Shown here one piece after another: positions 6,366 through 9,377 of a DNA stretch of 9,377 nucleotides. Below the pieces are notes generated by a model, which worked only from the letters and a program-made list of their open reading frames with translations, had not been told where the DNA came from and searched no databases. The stretch comes from Clostridiales bacterium (lineage in GTDB: Bacteria > Bacillota > Clostridia > Lachnospirales > Lachnospiraceae): the NCBI GenBank assembly GCA_019423835.1, contig JAHZAR010000042.1, positions 5,994 through 15,370 on the forward strand. The letters are read 5' to 3'. The position numbers and the translations under genes are program-made. The first letter of the stretch is position 1. Each line of letters starts with the position of its first letter.

Positions 6366-7520
6366 ATGGAAGCATATTTTGACAATTCGGCGACCACAAA
6401 AGTATTCGACTGTGTGAAGGATGCGGTGGTTCATGCCATGACAGAGGATTACGGGAATGCAGCCGCCCGCCATATGAAGGGTGTGGAGGCAGAGCGGCTG
6501 ATAAAGGAAGCCAGGGCAGAAATTGCCAGGTCCCTGAAGGTTCAGGAAAAAGAGATTCTGTTTACCTCCGGCGGTACGGAGTCCAACAATATGGCTCTGA
6601 TCGGGACAGCCCTTGCCAACCAGAGGGCGGGAAAGCACCTGATCACCACGGCAGTGGAGCATGCGTCCATCTACAACACCATGGAATTTCTGAGAGAGCA
6701 GGGATTTGAGATCACCTATCTTCCGGTGGATTCCTACGGCTGCATTTCCCTGGATGAGCTGCGGGACGCGGTGAGAGAGGACACGATTCTGGTATCAGTC
6801 ATGTATGTCAACAATGAGATCGGAGCCGTGGAGCCGGTGGAGGAGATCTCACGGGTGATCAGGGAAAAGAATCCCAGAACCCTGTTCCATGTAGACGCCA
6901 TCCAGGCCTATGGAAAGTTTGTGATCCGCCCTAAAAAGCAGGGGATTGACCTTTTGTCGGTCAGCGGGCACAAGATTCACGGCCCCAAGGGCGTGGGATT
7001 TTTGTATATCGATGAGAAGGCCAAAATCCGTCCTCTTCTCTACGGAGGCGGGCAGCAGAAGGGGATGCGTTCCGGAACGGAGAATGTGCCGGGCTGTGCC
7101 GGATTGGGAGCGGCCGTAAAGGAGGTCTACACGGATCACGAGGCTAAGATGGAACGGCTCTATGGCCTCAGAGAGCGCATGATCAAGGGATTAAAAGATC
7201 TGCCTGGCGTTACCATAAACGGCCATGAGGGACGGGAGAATGCTCCTCAGATCGTGAGCGCCAGCTTCGAGGGCGTGAGAAGCGAGGTGCTGCTCCACGC
7301 GCTGGAGGAGAAGGGGATCTATGTTTCCTCCGGCTCTGCCTGCTCCGTCAACCATCCCGGAGTCAGCGGAACCCTCAGGGGAATCGGGGTGAAAAAAGAG
7401 CTTCTCGATTCCACGATCCGTTTCAGCTTCGGGCTGTTCAACACGCCGGAGGAGGTCGATTACTGTCTGGAGGTTCTTGCAGAACTTCTCCCGGTGCTCA
7501 GAAGATACAGAGCCAGGTAG
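6366..7520 (+). CDS. Cysteine desulfurase (NifS/IscS class), likely partner of ThiI
   Basis: This PLP enzyme (384 residues) converts cysteine to alanine and carries the sulfur as a persulfide. The sequence begins MEAYFDNSATTKV, the family's usual N-terminus. Other motifs are FTSGGTESNN (66-75), VEH with PLP-stacking His99, HVDAIQAYGK with Asp177, SGHKIHGPKG with Schiff-base Lys203, and SSGSACS with catalytic Cys326 in a group I-type loop. The ATG at 6366 is chosen because AAAGGAG (6353-6359) lies 6 bases upstream. A GTG at 6315 would add 17 non-conserved residues and lacks a good site. thiI starts 55 bases later. Together with a ThiI that lacks a rhodanese domain, this matches the NifZ-ThiI pair of Bacillus subtilis, where a dedicated desulfurase feeds ThiI directly. 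A wider role in Fe-S assembly cannot be excluded, but no iscU/nifU-type scaffold is nearby. Confidence 0.93.
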   Translation: MEAYFDNSATTKVFDCVKDAVVHAMTEDYGNAAARHMKGVEAERLIKEARAEIARSLKVQEKEILFTSGGTESNNMALIGTALANQRAGKHLITTAVEHASIYNTMEFLREQGFEITYLPVDSYGCISLDELRDAVREDTILVSVMYVNNEIGAVEPVEEISRVIREKNPRTLFHVDAIQAYGKFVIRPKKQGIDLLSVSGHKIHGPKGVGFLYIDEKAKIRPLLYGGGQQKGMRSGTENVPGCAGLGAAVKEVYTDHEAKMERLYGLRERMIKGLKDLPGVTINGHEGRENAPQIVSASFEGVRSEVLLHALEEKGIYVSSGSACSVNHPGVSGTLRGIGVKKELLDSTIRFSFGLFNTPEEVDYCLEVLAELLPVLRRYRAR

Positions 7521-7575
7521 AAAGGCGCAGGAGCCTTGCCTGAGGCACAGAGAAAACAAAAAGAGAGGAATCAGA

Positions 7576-8751
7576 ATGTTTCATTCATTTTTAATTAAGT
7601 ATGCCGAGATTGGCTTAAAGGGAAAAAACCGATATGTGTTCGAGGATGCGCTGATGAAACACATCCGCCGCTCCTTAAAGGGATTAGACGGAGAGTTTAC
7701 GGTATCAAAGGAGTCAGGGCGCATCTATGTGGAGGCTCAGACCGCATTTGACTATGACGAGGTTGTGGAAGCCCTCCAGAGAGTGTTTGGAATCGCAGCC
7801 ATCTGTCCGATGATGCGGGTGGAGGATCTGGGCTTTGAGGAGCTGAAAAACCAGGTGCTCTCCTATATCAGAGAGGTCTATCCGGAGCAGAACTTTACCT
7901 TCAAGGTAAACTGCCGCCGTGCCAACAAGCAGTATCCGGTGCGCTCGGAGGAGATGAACCGGGAGCTTGGAGCCCTGATCCTGGACGCTTTTCCAGAGAC
8001 AAAGGTAGATGTCCACAATCCCCAGGTACTCTTAAATGTGGAGGTCAGAAGCAAGATAAACCTGTACTCCCTGGTGATTCCGGGCCCTGGCGGTATGCCT
8101 GTGGGGACCAACGGAAAGGCTATGCTCCTGCTTTCGGGAGGAATCGACAGCCCGGTGGCAGGCTATATGATAGCCAAGAGGGGCGTGATCATCGAGGCTG
8201 TCTACTTCCATGCGCCGCCCTACACCAGCGAGAGAGCAAAGCAGAAGGTCATTGACCTGGCAAAGATCGTGGCCCGATATTCCGGCCCTATTAAGCTCCA
8301 TGTAGTAAACTTTACGGACATTCAGCTCTACATTTACGACAAGTGTCCTCATGAGGAGCTGACGATTATCATGCGCCGCTATATGATGAAGATCGCCGAG
8401 GAGATTGCGAAAAAGGATGAGTGCCTGGGACTGATCACAGGGGAGAGCATCGGTCAGGTGGCCTCCCAGACGGTTCACTCTCTGGCAGTTACAAACGAGG
8501 TCTGCACCATCCCTGTATTCCGTCCGGTAATCGGATTTGACAAACAGGATATTGTGGATATTTCCCAGAAAATCGGAACATTTGAGACTTCTATTCAGCC
8601 ATATGAGGACTGCTGTACCATCTTTGTGGCCAAGCATCCGGTGACAAAGCCGAACCTGGATGTCATCCGCCGCTCCGAGACAAAGCTCTCAGAGGAGATT
8701 GACGGGATGGTGAAGAAGGCTGTGGATACCGCGGAAGTAATCTGGTGCTAA
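7576..8751 (+). CDS. thiI: tRNA 4-thiouridine sulfurtransferase ThiI (short form, no rhodanese)
   Basis: ThiI adenylates U8 of tRNA and replaces the oxygen with sulfur to give s4U, and in some bacteria it also supplies sulfur for thiazole synthesis. The order is an N-terminal ferredoxin-like domain (LIKYAEIGLKGKNR, 6-19), a THUMP domain (about 60-165), and a PP-loop ATP pyrophosphatase domain with LLLSGGIDSPVAGY (184-197) and TGESIGQVASQT (288-299). The protein ends at residue 391. The C-terminal rhodanese domain of Escherichia coli ThiI is absent, as in Bacillus. EDCC (344-347) provides the cysteine corresponding to E. coli Cys344. The ATG at 7576 has GAGAGGA (7563-7569) 6 bases upstream. 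An in-frame ATG at 7477 lies inside the desulfurase gene and is not used. The gene closes the plus-strand cluster and is followed by two stem-loops. Confidence 0.97.
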   Translation: MFHSFLIKYAEIGLKGKNRYVFEDALMKHIRRSLKGLDGEFTVSKESGRIYVEAQTAFDYDEVVEALQRVFGIAAICPMMRVEDLGFEELKNQVLSYIREVYPEQNFTFKVNCRRANKQYPVRSEEMNRELGALILDAFPETKVDVHNPQVLLNVEVRSKINLYSLVIPGPGGMPVGTNGKAMLLLSGGIDSPVAGYMIAKRGVIIEAVYFHAPPYTSERAKQKVIDLAKIVARYSGPIKLHVVNFTDIQLYIYDKCPHEELTIIMRRYMMKIAEEIAKKDECLGLITGESIGQVASQTVHSLAVTNEVCTIPVFRPVIGFDKQDIVDISQKIGTFETSIQPYEDCCTIFVAKHPVTKPNLDVIRRSETKLSEEIDGMVKKAVDTAEVIWC

Positions 8752-8774
8752 AGAGGAGAGATTCGTCTAAAGAA

Positions 8775-8824
8775 AAGGGAACCGGGATAATTAAGGGGAT
8801 ACTCTGTGATAAAGCGGTTCCCTT
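8775..8824 (+). repeat. 10-bp perfect inverted repeat after thiI
   Basis: AAGGGAACCG (8775-8784) is the exact reverse complement of CGGTTCCCTT (8815-8824), with a 30-base A/T-rich loop. It begins 23 bases after the thiI stop. The bases after it (CGCACTTTCTCAG) do not form a T-tract, so it is a poor intrinsic terminator. It could be a 3' RNA stability structure or a degenerate repeat element. No second copy lies in this window. Confidence 0.5.
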
Positions 8825-8905
8825 CGCACTTTCTCAGTGACAGCGGAACAAAATCAGTAATAATATTCACACAGATAATAGAACCTGAAATGATGGAATG
8901 AAATG

Positions 8906-8945
8906 AAAAAGAACGCTTCCGGACAAAAGGAACGCGTTCTTTTTT
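8906..8945. terminator. Bidirectional intrinsic terminator between thiI and the HPr-like gene
   Basis: AAAAAGAACGC (8906-8916) pairs with GCGTTCTTTTT (8934-8944). The stem extends inward after a one-base bulge by TTCC (8917-8920) with GGAA (8929-8932), leaving an 8-base loop. A run of six T follows the GC part on the plus strand (8940-8945), and five A at 8906-8910 give a T-run when read on the minus strand. It is placed to end transcripts from thiI and from the convergent HPr-like gene. Confidence 0.88.
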
Positions 8946-8993
8946 GAAAAAATCAGATACAGATAACGATATGGAAATTCCAGAACCTATCGC

Positions 8994-9227
8994 TTATTCT
9001 ACAATATAAGGAGCCAGAACGGTGAGGATTTCGTCAACCTGGGACTCAGAGTGGATGTTTAAGTCGATCGGCTTGGAGAGATCCAGACTGAAAATGCCCA
9101 TGATTGACTTTGCATCAATCACGTATCTTCCGGATACGAGATCAAAATCTACGTCAAATTTTGCTAAATCGTTGACAAAAGATTTAACTTTATCGATAGA
9201 ATTTAAAGAAATGCGAACTGTTTTCAT
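8994..9227 (-). CDS. HPr-like protein lacking the active-site histidine
   Basis: This 77-residue cytoplasmic protein has the HPr fold signature but not the canonical phosphocarrier site. The central KSIMGIFSLDL (40-50) matches the KSIMGVMSLG segment around Ser46 of HPr, which makes Ser41 the equivalent serine. Counting back 31 residues from it, the usual LHARPA segment reads LNSIDK here, with Ser10 where His15 should be and Asp12 in place of Arg17. The aligned Phe24 and final helix (VDEILTVLAPYI) keep the fold pattern. It is therefore unlikely to accept phosphate from enzyme I. HPr kinase recognition or a purely regulatory role is possible but unproven. The start is firm: AGAGGAGG (9243-9236, minus strand) lies 8 bases before the ATG. 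The gene is monocistronic, convergent with thiI, and has its own promoter. Databases would probably label it HPr family phosphocarrier. Confidence 0.85.
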   Translation of the reverse strand: MKTVRISLNSIDKVKSFVNDLAKFDVDFDLVSGRYVIDAKSIMGIFSLDLSKPIDLNIHSESQVDEILTVLAPYIVE

Positions 9228-9292
9228 TGTAAAAACCTCCTCTGGCTCATGTGTGCCGTCTGTTTTATTTTTGGCTTGATAACCCTGTTTCT

Positions 9293-9321
9293 ATACTACA
9301 AATATAACCGGGAAAAGTCAA
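9293..9321 (-). promoter_or_regulatory. Sigma-A-type promoter of the HPr-like gene
   Basis: On the minus strand TTGACT (9321-9316) is followed after exactly 17 bases by TAGTAT (9298-9293). The -35 matches at five of six bases and the -10 at four of six. Transcription would begin near 9286, giving a leader of about 60 bases before the ATG at 9227. The bases beyond, to the window end at 9377, are A/T rich and show no gene. Confidence 0.65.
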
Positions 9322-9377
9322 GTGTGAGATTGAGGGAAATGTGTAAAGAAATAAGCAAAACTGTTTAAAGAATATGT

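Noticed and set aside
5673..6662. 329-codon open frame on the minus strand opposite rsmE and the desulfurase start
   Set aside because: It is antisense to clearly identified genes, with no family resemblance and His/Leu/Cys-rich shadow composition.
7477..7575. Earlier ATG for thiI inside the desulfurase gene
   Set aside because: The added 33 residues are the desulfurase end read in another frame, and the ATG at 7576 has a good ribosome binding site and the family N-terminus.
8032..8637. 201-codon minus-strand open frame opposite thiI
   Set aside because: It lies wholly inside thiI with no motif or supporting ribosome binding site.
9022..9279. 85-codon plus-strand open frame near the window end
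   Set aside because: It is antisense to the HPr-like gene, which has a clear promoter, RBS and family motif.

Overview
The window looks like a chromosomal core region of a Firmicute of class Clostridia, most likely a Lachnospiraceae-type anaerobe of moderate GC. The evidence is strong AGGAGG-type ribosome binding sites, a probable spoIIP-lepA-hemW gene order, a rhodanese-less ThiI and an HPr-like protein. No mobile element, CRISPR array, tRNA or rRNA is visible. Seven complete genes run on the plus strand, followed by one convergent small gene on the minus strand.

Layout: (1) Bases 1-59 hold the last codons of an upstream gene, probably spoIIP by synteny. (2) Bases 60-239 hold a candidate promoter and a GC-rich leader stem-loop in front of lepA (translation factor EF4). 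(3) hemW (radical-SAM heme chaperone) follows lepA after 40 bases. It carries three low-complexity insertions, one with an internal 11-bp direct repeat. (4) A 229-base gap holds a candidate extended -10 promoter and a structured leader, followed by a TSUP/YfcA-family membrane transporter. (5) prmA (L11 methyltransferase) and rsmE (16S rRNA m3U1498 methyltransferase) are closely spaced. (6) A NifS/IscS-class cysteine desulfurase is followed by thiI (tRNA 4-thiouridine synthesis). (7) Two stem-loops follow thiI. The second is an A/T-flanked terminator that works in both directions. (8) On the minus strand, an HPr-like protein of 77 residues, with its own promoter and RBS, lacks the phosphorylatable histidine.

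How the genes work together: most of them serve translation. LepA acts on the ribosome, PrmA methylates L11, RsmE methylates 16S rRNA, and the desulfurase plus ThiI put sulfur into tRNA. In Bacillus and many Clostridia the interval between hemW and prmA holds hrcA-grpE-dnaK-dnaJ. Here that heat-shock block is absent and a TSUP transporter occupies the place.

I found no convincing wholly new system. The best leads are the His-less HPr-like protein, the replaced heat-shock block, the structured lepA and TSUP leaders, and the duplicated insert in HemW.
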